The notes below the pieces were generated by a model that saw only the letters and a program-made list of their open reading frames with translations, made no database searches and had not been told where the DNA came from. From contig JAGWPE010000241.1 in assembly GCA_028870635.1 (NCBI GenBank), forward strand, positions 1-57,335: a stretch of DNA of 57,335 nt, in the 5' to 3' direction. This document shows positions 22,743 to 32,634 of this stretch, piece after piece; the first letter of the stretch is position 1; each line of letters opens with the position of its first letter. The DNA comes from Gammaproteobacteria bacterium. GTDB taxonomy: Bacteria; Pseudomonadota; Gammaproteobacteria; Steroidobacterales; Steroidobacteraceae. The position numbers were made by a program, and so were the translations under genes.

Positions 22743-24113
22743 TCAGGCCGCCGTCGGCTGTGCCTGGGGGATGGCGCGGCTGCGCAGCGCGGCCGCGGCC
22801 TCGATCACTTCATCGGCCGTGTTGAAGCGATCCTCGCGCCGCTTGGCGAGCAGCCGCGCCAGAAGCGGCGTATGGCGGGAAAGTGACAGCGGCAGCAGCG
22901 GCGGCGGCGCGTTCACGTGCTGTTGCAAAACCTCCATCGCCGAGCCGCCGGTGAACGGCTTCTTGCCGGTCAACATCTCGTGGTAGATGACGCCGAGACT
23001 GTAGAGATCGGAGCGCGCGTCCAGCTCTTCGCCGAGCGCCTGCTCGGGGCTCATGTAGTACGGTGAGCCGCGCAGCACGCCGGTGCGGGTGCTGTGCGAG
23101 CCATCGAGTGTGCGCGCCAGCCCGAAGTCGATCAGCACGACATCATCGCTCTCGCGCAGCATGACGTTGGGCGGCTTCAGGTCGCGATGCAGCACGCCGG
23201 CTCCGTGCACGACGCGCAGCGCAGCGGCGATCTGCTCCAGGTAGCGCAGCGTTTCCGCCTCCGTTACGCCGAAGTACATCCGCGCCTTGAGGTCCCCGCG
23301 CGGGAAGTATTCCATGGCGAGGTACTCCAGCCCCTTCTCGACGCCATAGTCATGGATCCTGACCACCGCCGGATGGCGGATGGCGAGAATGGCCTTGTAT
23401 TCGCGCTCGAGCACCTGGCGCTCCGCGTTCCCCTCGCGCATGGTCCTGCTGACTTTCAGCGCGACGTCCGTGCCGAGCGCCGCGCTCGCAGCCAGGTAGA
23501 CGACCGCCTTTTCCGACTCGCCGATCTTCTTGGCAATGGAGTATCCGGGGATCACCGGCGGGGTTTCGGCGTCGAGCTCGCGCGGTGCGGCGGCCGCATC
23601 GCCCGGTCTCTCCGGCAGCTGTTGCGCGGTCGCATCGAGCGTAACGGCCTGTGCCGTGTGGGCCAGGTCCGCGAGCCGGCGCGCGACGCGCTGCTCGATG
23701 CGGCGCAGCGCCACGCGCACCGAGGTCCTCAGCCGTTCCGGCGTGACCAGGCGCTTCGGCAGGTAGTCCGCGGCGCCGAGTTGCAGCGCCCGCACGGCCG
23801 TGAGCTCGTTGCCGTCCTCGGCCAGAGCGATCACCGCCGATGAGACATTGCGCGCCCTGAGCTTGCGCAGCAGGTCGAGGCCTTGGGCCTCGGGGTCCTC
23901 CGGGCTCGTGCCGAAGCTGGCCGCCAGCAGGAGCACGTCGCAGTCGCGGTCGGCCACCATCGAGGCCCAGGGCTCGAATTCCGCCAGGTCGATGGCGCCC
24001 ACGGTCGCTTCCGGGCACAAAATGCCCAGGTGCAGCCGCAGCCACTCGCGATACTTCGCATCGCGATCGACCACCAGCATGCGCGCGGGAGAGTCTGTCC
24101 GCCTCGTTTCCAC
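22743..24113 (-). CDS. Receiver-like domain fused to Ser/Thr protein kinase
   Basis: MLVVDRDAKYREWL...AADYLPKRL receiver fold; kinase motifs VLHRDLKPPNVML, VLIDFGLAR, GSPYYMSPEQ. Confidence 0.9.
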   Translation of the reverse strand: METRRTDSPARMLVVDRDAKYREWLRLHLGILCPEATVGAIDLAEFEPWASMVADRDCDVLLLAASFGTSPEDPEAQGLDLLRKLRARNVSSAVIALAEDGNELTAVRALQLGAADYLPKRLVTPERLRTSVRVALRRIEQRVARRLADLAHTAQAVTLDATAQQLPERPGDAAAAPRELDAETPPVIPGYSIAKKIGESEKAVVYLAASAALGTDVALKVSRTMREGNAERQVLEREYKAILAIRHPAVVRIHDYGVEKGLEYLAMEYFPRGDLKARMYFGVTEAETLRYLEQIAAALRVVHGAGVLHRDLKPPNVMLRESDDVVLIDFGLARTLDGSHSTRTGVLRGSPYYMSPEQALGEELDARSDLYSLGVIYHEMLTGKKPFTGGSAMEVLQQHVNAPPPLLPLSLSRHTPLLARLLAKRREDRFNTADEVIEAAAALRSRAIPQAQPTAA

Positions 24114-24245
24114 CTGCCACCCGAGAACGGCTGTTCTCTAAGCGGAAAACGATGGACCAGCCAGGGCGGAGTTGTCGCTAGGCGGCGGCCGATTCTGTGA
24201 AGCGCGTCATTTGCCCCGCCGGGACTGTGACCGGCGTCTAGGCCG

Positions 24246-25043
24246 TCAATTCCGCGGCAGCAGGAAGCGGGTGCCGCGGTAGCTGAGCACCACCCCATCG
24301 GAGCGGATGGCCTCCACCTGCACCCCGTTCGGCAGGGAGTCCCCTTCCCCGAGCCGGTGCATATTGATCATGACGAAGCGGTCCTGCGGCCGATCGGCGA
24401 ACACGTGCAGGTCCAGGTGAAGCGCCGGCAGGCCGTCGGTGGAAACGATCTGCTGGTAGAGCGGCAGGTCCCCGCCCGCGCCTGCCGCGTCCCCCGATGC
24501 CCCGGCGCCGGCAGCCGGCTGGACCGCGGGAGCGTAGTCGCTCGAGCTGGCGCCAGGTGGCTGGTCGGCATCGCGGCCGGCATCGCCGGCGAGGGCAGCT
24601 GCCGCCGGAGGCTGAGCCGGGCTCGCAGCGCGCTCTGCCGGCGGCGCCGCGGCAGCCGCGGATGAGGCTGTTCCGGCACTCATGGGTTGGACCGAAGCGG
24701 CCGTGCTGGGCGGTGCCGCGCCGGGAGCAGCCGCGCTGGGGTCCGCCGTGCTGGACGGTACCGAGCCGGATGGGGCCGGTGGCACGGCCTCTCCTCGGGA
24801 AGCCGTCACCGGCGGCGCCGCGGCCGGCGCATTGTCCGCTGCCGCCGGCTTTTGCGCCGCAGGATGCCGCAGCAACATCCACGAGATCACGACGACGTTG
24901 ATCAAAAGGAGTATCGCGATCGCCACGGCCCAGATCGGCAGCGTTCGCCGCGGCGGGGCGACCTTGACCTCGAAGAGCGACGGCCCGCTCTGCCGCTGCC
25001 GGTCGCTCTCCGATTTCTTCAACGCATCCAGGATGAACGACAT
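24246..25043 (-). CDS. gspB: General secretion pathway protein GspB-like
   Basis: MSFILDALKKSESDRQRQ..., TM, Pro/Ala-rich linker, C-terminal GEGDSLPNGVQVEAIRSDGVVLSYRGTRFLLPRN. Confidence 0.85.
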   Translation of the reverse strand: MSFILDALKKSESDRQRQSGPSLFEVKVAPPRRTLPIWAVAIAILLLINVVVISWMLLRHPAAQKPAAADNAPAAAPPVTASRGEAVPPAPSGSVPSSTADPSAAAPGAAPPSTAASVQPMSAGTASSAAAAAPPAERAASPAQPPAAAALAGDAGRDADQPPGASSSDYAPAVQPAAGAGASGDAAGAGGDLPLYQQIVSTDGLPALHLDLHVFADRPQDRFVMINMHRLGEGDSLPNGVQVEAIRSDGVVLSYRGTRFLLPRN

Positions 25044-25048
25044 GATGG

Positions 25049-26619
25049 CTACTCGTGCGCCGCGGTCAGGAGGGGAGATCCAGGGCGGGCCAGCGCACCG
25101 GCCAGCGCGACCTGTGTTCTGACACCCGCGATGCCGTCTACCGCGAGCCGGTGGTTGCGCTGGAACTGGCGCACCAGGCTCGTGAGGGCGGCATCGTATA
25201 CATCGCTCGCCGGGCCGGGATCGGATACGCCCGCGAGCTTCTCCAGGCTGCTCCGCAGCCAGCGCACGCCGGCCCCGCGCATGCCGGCGGACAGCGTCTG
25301 CACCGGCGCCGCCTCGGGCCGCCACAACATGACGTAATCGCCCATCCAGTAGGTCGACAGCTCGCCGTCGCCGACCTGATGCTCCGACTTGCCGAGATCG
25401 ATGCTGGCATGCTCGCCGTCGAGCCGCGTCAGCACCACTTCATGACTGCCGCCCGAGGCGTCGGTCAGCATCAGGATCGCCGGCCGGTTGTAAAGGCGCA
25501 GCTGGCCGAGGGAGCCGCGCTCGGTGAGGCAGGCGAGCCCGTGTTGGGTTGCCTGGGTACACGGATCGGTGCCATCCACGGCGTAATGGATACCCCAGAG
25601 GCCGAAGAGCGTAGTGAACGCCGCATCCGTGGTCGTGTCGCTCGAGTGCTCGGCCAGGAGCCCCGAAAGAGTCTCGGCCGCCTGCGCGCCTGCCGCCGCG
25701 GATACCGCGTCGGGCTTGGCGCCCGGCAGGGCGCCGGGCGCGGCGGCGGGCGGGCTCGTCGCTCGGGCCGAAGCCGGTGTCGAGGGCCCGGCATGCATCG
25801 ACGTCACCTTGGGCGCATGAGCCCATCGCCATGGCTGCAGCCGCCAGAGGCCGAAGCTTGCCAGAGCCAGGGCCACCGCCACCGCCGCCGTCCCCACCCA
25901 CGGCAGCCACGGCGGCGTGAATCGCTTCCCGAAGACTTCCGAGGCGGCATTGCGCACCAGAGGCCCGGTGATGCGGTGGCGATCCAGCGAGTAGCCGCCG
26001 AGCAGCGCCCGGTCGCAGATGACATTGATCACCCGCGGCACGCCGCCCGAGAGCCGGTAGATCTCCTCGAGTGCGAAGCGGTTGAAGATGTCGGCCGTCG
26101 CGCCCGCGACGCGCAGGCGGTGGCGCACGTAGGCCGTGGTCTCCTCCGCGCTCAGCGGGCTGAGGTGATACCGGCCGGTGATACGCTGCGCGAGCTGGCG
26201 CAGCTCGTTGCGCGCGAGCAGCTCACGCAGCTCCGGCTGGCCGATGAGGATGATCTGCAGCAGCTTCTGGGTGTTGGTTTCCAGGTTGGTGAGCAGCCGC
26301 ACCTGCTCGAGCACCTCGGGCGCGAGGTTCTGCGCCTCATCGACCACCACCACCACGCGCCGCCCGCCGGCGCGGTCATCCTCGGGTTGAGGATCAGAGC
26401 GATCTCGGCATTCTTCGGCGCCTGCGCGAGCAGCGAGCGCACGATCGTGGTCTTGCCCGTGCCCACCTCGCCGGTGAGCTGCACGAAGCCGCCGGCCTCG
26501 TTGATGCCGTACAGCAGGTGCGCCATCGCCTCCGCGTGCCGCTCGCTGAGGTACAGGTAGCGCGGGTCGGGGGTGATGGAGAACGGCTTTTCGTTGAGGC
26601 CGAAGAACGCTAGATACAT
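25049..26619 (-). pseudogene. exeA: ExeA/GspA-type AAA ATPase with peptidoglycan-binding domain; internal deletion with frameshift
   Basis: N-part MYLAFFGLNEKPFSITPDPRYLYLSERHAEAMAHLLYGI...GEVGTGKTTIVRSLL...IALILNPR; C-part (other frame) DDRAGGRRVVVVVDEAQNLAPEVLEQVRLL...; segment between Walker A and B shortened. Confidence 0.78.
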
Positions 26620-26631
26620 GGACGGATGAGA

Positions 26632-27810
26632 TTACTCGATCGTGTTGCCGCGCCGCAGCGCCTGGAGGCCGAACCGCGCGCGCACCTCATCCAGCGTGGA
26701 ATCGAGGCGCGGGTCGCGGCCGCCTTCACCGGCCGGGCGCGGCTCGCCGCCCACATCGAAAAGGCCGAGCTGCGAGGCCGGGCTCAAGTCGGTCAAGACC
26801 ACCCCCAGGAGCCGAAGTTTCGCACCGGAGTGCTCGCTGAGCCAGCGCGAGAGCAGCTCGCGGGCCACATTGCGCAGCGTACGCCCCTCGTGCGTGGGCG
26901 GCGCGATCGCCCGTTGCCGGGTGAACGTCGCAAAATCATGACGGCGGATCTTCACGCCCACTCGCCCCGCCATCAGCCTCCGGGCCCGCAGCCGCTCGCA
27001 GGCGAGGTCCGCGAGCCGGCAGAGCTGCGCATCGAGGCGGCGCGGATCGGCGACGTCCTGTGCGAAGGTATCCTCCGCGCTCAGCGATTTCTCCTCGAGG
27101 TCCGGCTGCACGGGCCGGTCATCGAGGCCCGCGGCGCGCTCGCGCATCCTGGGCGTATCGCGGCCGAAGAGCGGCCAGAGGACCGCATCCGTGGCGGCCC
27201 GCAGCTCGCCCAGCGTGCGCAGTCCCGCGGCCTCGACTCGTTCGCCAAGCTTGCGCCCGAGCCCGGGCAGACGCCGCACCGACAGCGGATCCAGGATCTC
27301 GACGATGCGCTCCTGCGGCACGACCGTCAGTCCGTCGGGCTTGTCCAGGTCCGAGGCGATCTTCGCCACCAGCTTGTTGGTGGCGACGCCGACCGAAGCG
27401 GTCAAACCGGTCCGCGCCCTGATGGCCTCCTTGATCCGCCGGGCGATCGCGGCGGGCTCCCCGAGCAGCGCCTGGCTCTCGGAGACATCGAGGTATGCCT
27501 CGTCGAGCGAGAGGCCTTGAACGAGAGGAGTGATCTCGTGAAAAACGCCGAATACCTTCCCCGAGACCTCACGGTAGCGCTGCATGCGCGGTGGGATGCA
27601 GATCGCGCGCGGGCAGAGCCGCAGCGCCGTGTGCATCGGCATCGCCGAGCGCACGCCGAACTTGCGGACTTCGTAGCTGGCCGCCGCGACCACTCCGCGG
27701 CCGCCCGGCCAACCCACTATGACCGGTTTTCCGACGAGCTCGGGGTTGTCGCGCTGCTCCACCGACGCATAGAACGCGTCCATGTCGACGTGGAGGATCG
27801 CCCGGCTCAT
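26632..27810 (-). CDS. dinB: DNA polymerase IV
   Basis: MSRAILHVDMDAFYASVEQRDNPELVGKPVIVG...SLDEAYLDVS...ASVGVATNKLVAKIASDLDKPDGL. Confidence 0.96.
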   Translation of the reverse strand: MSRAILHVDMDAFYASVEQRDNPELVGKPVIVGWPGGRGVVAAASYEVRKFGVRSAMPMHTALRLCPRAICIPPRMQRYREVSGKVFGVFHEITPLVQGLSLDEAYLDVSESQALLGEPAAIARRIKEAIRARTGLTASVGVATNKLVAKIASDLDKPDGLTVVPQERIVEILDPLSVRRLPGLGRKLGERVEAAGLRTLGELRAATDAVLWPLFGRDTPRMRERAAGLDDRPVQPDLEEKSLSAEDTFAQDVADPRRLDAQLCRLADLACERLRARRLMAGRVGVKIRRHDFATFTRQRAIAPPTHEGRTLRNVARELLSRWLSEHSGAKLRLLGVVLTDLSPASQLGLFDVGGEPRPAGEGGRDPRLDSTLDEVRARFGLQALRRGNTIE

Positions 27811-28871
27811 AACGTCAGGAAGCTGTAGGAGGCGGTCGCCGCTATCATCACCGCTCCGAGCACGAAATAAGCGGCCCCGAGCGCGGTCAGCTTGCCCAGC
27901 GTGAGCCATACGCCCTGCCCGTAAACCCGCCGCATCGCCAGATAGAAGTAGATCGGGACATAAACGGCGATGGCCGTGTCGATGGGATCGAGCACAACGC
28001 CTGACGAAGTGGTCATCCCGAGCAGCGTGCTCAACCCGAGCATCACGAACAGGAACGCGTGGCTATGCAGGAAAAACAGCAGATGCTCGACGTAGTGCCT
28101 CGGCGGCCGGAGATAGAGCGGTTTCATCATCAGCGCGAGCAGCGGCAGGAACAGGAACATCGCGCGCTCGAGGTTGTGCTCCACGATCTGGTTGAAACGC
28201 TCCACCCCGCCCTGCGCGAGGGCTGTCAGGCAACTCTGCGCCATGCGCGGTCCGAAACGTGCGAGCCAGCCCGCGTGCTGCTCGACGAAGGTTGCCGATT
28301 GCGCGCAGAGACGCTGTCGTGCCGCCGCAGTCGGGGCGATGGCTGTGATGTCGCTGCCGGATCCGCTCACGGTGCGCGCCGGCGAATGGGTAACGACTCC
28401 CGGTTTCGTGGCGTCGGGGGCCGGGACGACCTTGTAGTTGAACGACTTGCCGTTGTAGCTCACCACGACGTATGAGCGCACGGTCCGCGCGTCCAGGCCG
28501 ACGATGACGAAGAAGATCACGCTCACCACCAGATACAGCCGCAGCGGCGGCAGGTAGCGCACGCGGCGGCCCTCGAGGAACTCCCGCGTCAGGAACCCGG
28601 GCCGGAACAGCAGCGCGATCAGGGTCTGCCAGAGGCGCGAGTCGGCGTGAGTCAAATCCTCTATTGCTTCGCTGATGAAGTGCCAGAAGTGATGAACCGG
28701 CTGATCATGGTGGCGCTGGCCGCACTCGCTGCAGTATCTGCCGGCCAGCAGCGCGCCGCAGTTGGCGCACGGCGTTGCCCCGATGACGGACGGCTGAGCC
28801 GCGGCGGCTGGTGGGGCTGCGACGGCTGCGCCTGCGGGCGGGGCGGGCTCTGCCGTGGCGGGGCTGCTCAT
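27807..28871 (-). CDS. DUF3667-like membrane protein with zinc-ribbon
   Basis: CANCGALLAGRYCSECGQ zinc ribbon, HHFWHFISEAIEDLTHADSRLWQTLIALLFRPGFLTREFLEGRRVRYLPPLRLYLVVSVIFF. Confidence 0.8.
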   Translation of the reverse strand: MSSPATAEPAPPAGAAVAAPPAAAAQPSVIGATPCANCGALLAGRYCSECGQRHHDQPVHHFWHFISEAIEDLTHADSRLWQTLIALLFRPGFLTREFLEGRRVRYLPPLRLYLVVSVIFFVIVGLDARTVRSYVVVSYNGKSFNYKVVPAPDATKPGVVTHSPARTVSGSGSDITAIAPTAAARQRLCAQSATFVEQHAGWLARFGPRMAQSCLTALAQGGVERFNQIVEHNLERAMFLFLPLLALMMKPLYLRPPRHYVEHLLFFLHSHAFLFVMLGLSTLLGMTTSSGVVLDPIDTAIAVYVPIYFYLAMRRVYGQGVWLTLGKLTALGAAYFVLGAVMIAATASYSFLTL

Positions 28872-28878
28872 GCCGCGC

Positions 28879-31404
28879 TCACACAGCCCGGACGGCGGCC
28901 CTGGCGTCGGATTCCAGTTGCGTCTCCGCGTGTCCCGCGCTCTGGCGCTCCAGGTCCGCATGCGCGCGGGTTCCGAGCTCGTGCGGCGCGAAGTCGTCCA
29001 CGTGCACGAGGCTCATCACCTTGCGGTCGTAGTCCCGCAGCGCTGCGGCTTCCGTCTCCGAGACGATCCCCGCCGCCAGCGCTTGTGTGATCTGCCCAGG
29101 CAGATCGAGCGCCGTCACGCGTCCAGTCTTGACGCCTTCGACGCGGATGCGCTTCTCGATCGGCTCCAGCGTCTCCGCCAGCCTCAGGGCCTCCTCGAGG
29201 AGGCCCAGCGGATTGCCGGGCTCGAGCGTCCAGTAGACATGCTCGCAGAGCCGCTCGCGCGGATCGCCGGCGCGGGTAACGAGCTCCGCGACTCTGCGGC
29301 CCAGCCGGTCCGACGGTGCTGAATAGGCGCGTCCGCGTGGGAAGACGACGGTGCGCATCACGCCGGCGAGCAGCCGGTTGGGGAAGTTGCGCAGGAAGCC
29401 GTGCAGCTGCTCCTGGGCGTGATAGAGAAGGTTGCGGCACGCCCATTCGACGATCGGCAGATCCTCCGCCGGCCGCCCCTGGTTGTCGTGATGCTTGAGC
29501 ACCATCGAGGCGAGGTACATCGCCGACAGCACATCCCCGAGCCGCGCCGACAGGCTCTCCTTCTTCTTGAGATAGCCGCCCAGAGTCAACATCGCCACGT
29601 CCACGGTGAAGGCGAAAGATGCGCTGAACCGTACGATGTGTTGGTAATACCGGCCGATGGGGCCCGACACCGGCGCGCGGGTGAAGCGTGCGTGGGTGAG
29701 CGCCATGACGAGCGAGCGCACGGCATTCGAGATGGTGAAGCCGATGTGCGAGAAAAGCGCCCGGTCGAACTCATCGACGCCGCGGGCGCGATCCGGATCG
29801 CGCGCGGCGCTCATCTCCCGCAGCACGAACGGATGGCAGCGCACCGCGCCCTGGCCGAAGATGATCAGATTGCGCGTGAGGAGGTTCGCGCCCTCGACCG
29901 TGATGGCGATCGGCACCGACTCGTAGCCGCGGGCCAGGTAATTGTGGGGGCCCAGGCAGATGCCCTTCCCCCCATGCACGTCCATCGCATCGTTGGCGAC
30001 CTGACGGCCCATCTCCGTAACGTGATATTTGAGCATTGCCGATGGCACTGACGGCTTCTCGCCCCCATCGATGGCGCCCGCGGTAACGGAGCGGGCCGCG
30101 TCCATGGTGTACGTCAGCCCCACCATCCGGGCGATTACGGCCTCCACCCCCTCAAACCGCCCCACGGGCATGTTGAACTGCCGGCGGATCCGCGCATACG
30201 CCCCGGTCGCCCATACGGCCCCCTTGGCACCGCCGGTGGCGTTCGAGGGCAGGGAGATGCAGCGCCCGACCGACAGCTGCTCGACCAGCATGCGCCAGCC
30301 CGCGCCGGCCATGCGGGTGCCGCCGATGATGCAGTCGAGCGGCACGAAGACGTCGCGGCCCTCGATGGGCCCGTTCTGGAACGGGATATTGATCGGGTAA
30401 TGGCGCCGGCCGATGCTGATACCGGGCGTGTTGCGCGGAATGAGGGCGCAGGTGATGCCGATGTCCGCCCGCTCGCCGAGGAGCTTCTCCGGATCGAACA
30501 TCCGGAAGGCGAGGCCGATCACCGTCGCGATGGGCGCGAGCGTGATGTAGCGTTTGCTGAAATTGAGCCGAATGCCGACGATCTCGCGGCCCTGCCACAT
30601 CCCGCGGCAGACGACGCCGGTATCCGGAATGGAGGCGGCATCGGAGCCCGCGCGCGGGCCGGTGAGCGCGAAGCAGGGCACTTCCTCGCCGCGCGCGAGC
30701 CGCGGCAGATAGTGGTTTTTCTGCTCCTCGGTACCGTAGTGATTGAGCAGCTCGGCAGGACCGAGGGAATTGGGTACCGCGACGGTGGATGCACAGGTGG
30801 CGCTGCGGCTGGCAAGCTTGGCCAGCACGCAGGAGTGCGCGTAGGCGGAGAATTCGAGGCCGCCGTAACGCTTCGGGATGATCATCGCGAAGAAGCCGCG
30901 CGACTTGAGGAAGTCCCACACCTGCGGCGGCAGGTCACCCAGTTGATGAGTGATGGCCCAGTCGTCGAGCATCCGGCAGAGCTCCTCGCAGGGCCCTGCA
31001 AGGAATGCCTGTTCCTCCGCCGTGAGCTGCGGCGCGCGGGCCGAGAGGAGCTTCGACCAGTTCGGCGCGCCGGTGAACAGCTCCCCGTCCCACCAGACCG
31101 TCCCGGCCTCCAATGCCTCCCGCTCCGTCTGCGACATCGCCGGCAGGAGCTTCAGGTAGGCCTTCATGAAAGGCCGGGTGATGATCGCCTTGCGCAGCGG
31201 CCGCAGGTTGAGGAGCCACAGCCCAGCGAGCAGCAGCCACAGGAATCCCTTCCACGCCCCCGCCGGCGCCCCGGAGGCGCCGAGAAGGGTGTAGATGACG
31301 AGCAGCGCGGTGAAGGTCGCGGTGAACGCGAGCAGCGAGAGGCGGCGGTACGCGAGGAAGAGCACCGCCGCCACGAACACCAGAGTGATGAATCCTCCCA
31401 GCAT
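28879..31404 (-). CDS. fadE: Acyl-CoA dehydrogenase (FadE-type)
   Basis: 842 aa; two N-terminal TMs, GFFAMIIPKRYGGLEFSAYAHS, CFALTGPRAGSDAASIPDTGVV. Confidence 0.92.
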   Translation of the reverse strand: MLGGFITLVFVAAVLFLAYRRLSLLAFTATFTALLVIYTLLGASGAPAGAWKGFLWLLLAGLWLLNLRPLRKAIITRPFMKAYLKLLPAMSQTEREALEAGTVWWDGELFTGAPNWSKLLSARAPQLTAEEQAFLAGPCEELCRMLDDWAITHQLGDLPPQVWDFLKSRGFFAMIIPKRYGGLEFSAYAHSCVLAKLASRSATCASTVAVPNSLGPAELLNHYGTEEQKNHYLPRLARGEEVPCFALTGPRAGSDAASIPDTGVVCRGMWQGREIVGIRLNFSKRYITLAPIATVIGLAFRMFDPEKLLGERADIGITCALIPRNTPGISIGRRHYPINIPFQNGPIEGRDVFVPLDCIIGGTRMAGAGWRMLVEQLSVGRCISLPSNATGGAKGAVWATGAYARIRRQFNMPVGRFEGVEAVIARMVGLTYTMDAARSVTAGAIDGGEKPSVPSAMLKYHVTEMGRQVANDAMDVHGGKGICLGPHNYLARGYESVPIAITVEGANLLTRNLIIFGQGAVRCHPFVLREMSAARDPDRARGVDEFDRALFSHIGFTISNAVRSLVMALTHARFTRAPVSGPIGRYYQHIVRFSASFAFTVDVAMLTLGGYLKKKESLSARLGDVLSAMYLASMVLKHHDNQGRPAEDLPIVEWACRNLLYHAQEQLHGFLRNFPNRLLAGVMRTVVFPRGRAYSAPSDRLGRRVAELVTRAGDPRERLCEHVYWTLEPGNPLGLLEEALRLAETLEPIEKRIRVEGVKTGRVTALDLPGQITQALAAGIVSETEAAALRDYDRKVMSLVHVDDFAPHELGTRAHADLERQSAGHAETQLESDARAAVRAV

Positions 31405-31447
31405 CCTTGGGAGTTTACTCCAGCGCAATCGCGAAGCACGGACCATA

Positions 31448-31550
31448 GGCACAGGGACGTGCCCGCCGCCGTAGGCGGCGAGCGGCGGGCAAAGGCCGCG
31501 CCTTTTGCACGCCGCCGCGCTGGGCCGGGCTGGATGCCCGGATCCAGCGC
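31448..31550 (+). repeat. Structured palindromic repeat, copy 1 (short form, 103 bp)
   Basis: GGCACAGGGACGTGCC...GCGCTGGGCCGGGCTGGATGCCCGGATCCAGCGC; ends 1 bp from mdh stop. Confidence 0.8.
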
Positions 31551-31551
31551 T

Positions 31552-32529
31552 TCAGAGCAGGGACTTGACCCCTTCCCGCTCCTCCTTCAGCTCCGCCAGC
31601 GTGGCATCCATCCGCTTGCGGCTGAACTCGTCGATCGAGAGCCCCTGGACGATCTGGTATTCCCCATTCTTCGTGGTCACCGGGTAAGAGTAGATCACCC
31701 CTTCCGGGATGCCATAGCTGCCGTCCGAGGGGATAGCCATGCTCACCCAGTCGCCTTCCGCGGTCCCGTGCGCCCAGGTATGGACGTGATCGATGGCGGC
31801 GGACGCGGCCGATGCGGCCGAGGAGGCGCCCCGCGCCTTGATGATGGCGGCGCCGCGCTGCTGCACCACCGGGATGAAGCTCTGCTCCACCCAGGCGGCA
31901 TCGACGAGCGACCGCGCCGGCTTGCCCTTGACGAGGGTGTGGCTGATGTCCGGGTATTGCGTGGCGGAGTGGTTGCCCCACACCGTCATGCGGCGGATGT
32001 CGCTGACGTGAGTGCCCGTCTTCTCGGCAAGCTGGGACAAGGCGCGATTGTGATCCAGGCGCATCATCGCGGTGAAGTTGCGCGGGTTGAGGTCCTTGGC
32101 GTTGGAGCGGGCGATGAGCGCGTTGGTATTGGCGGGATTGCCGACCACCAGCACCTTGACGTTGCGATCGGCGGCCTCGTTGAGCGCCTTGCCTTGGGCG
32201 GAGAAGATCTGCGCGTTGGCGAGCAGCAGGTCCTTGCGCTCCATGCCCGGGCCGCGCGGCCGCGCGCCGACGAGCAGCGCCACGTGGCAATCGCGGAACG
32301 CGACTTTCGCATCGTCGGTGGCCACGATCCCGTTGAGCCGCGGGAAGGCACAGTCGGCCAGCTCCATGACAACGCCGTTCAGCGCCTGCAGCGCCGGGGT
32401 GATCTCGAGCAGATGCAGGTTGACCGGCTGGTCGGGCCCGAGGAGCTGTCCGGAGGCGACACGGAAGGCGAGGGCATAGCCGATCTGGCCGGCGGCGCCG
32501 GTGATCGCGACGTTCAAGGCTGGCTTCAT
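31552..32529 (-). CDS. mdh: Malate dehydrogenase
   Basis: [25 protein letters not shown]...[17 protein letters not shown]...[13 protein letters not shown]...[13 protein letters not shown]. Confidence 0.96.
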   Translation of the reverse strand: MKPALNVAITGAAGQIGYALAFRVASGQLLGPDQPVNLHLLEITPALQALNGVVMELADCAFPRLNGIVATDDAKVAFRDCHVALLVGARPRGPGMERKDLLLANAQIFSAQGKALNEAADRNVKVLVVGNPANTNALIARSNAKDLNPRNFTAMMRLDHNRALSQLAEKTGTHVSDIRRMTVWGNHSATQYPDISHTLVKGKPARSLVDAAWVEQSFIPVVQQRGAAIIKARGASSAASAASAAIDHVHTWAHGTAEGDWVSMAIPSDGSYGIPEGVIYSYPVTTKNGEYQIVQGLSIDEFSRKRMDATLAELKEEREGVKSLL

Positions 32530-32634
32530 GGCGGGCTTTTCGGTTGGCGGGAGGGAAAAGGACCGCGATTCTACTCGCTGCCTCGCCGCCGGCAAATGAC
32601 CCACGGCCGCGCCTCAGCCCTTATCATTCGGAGT

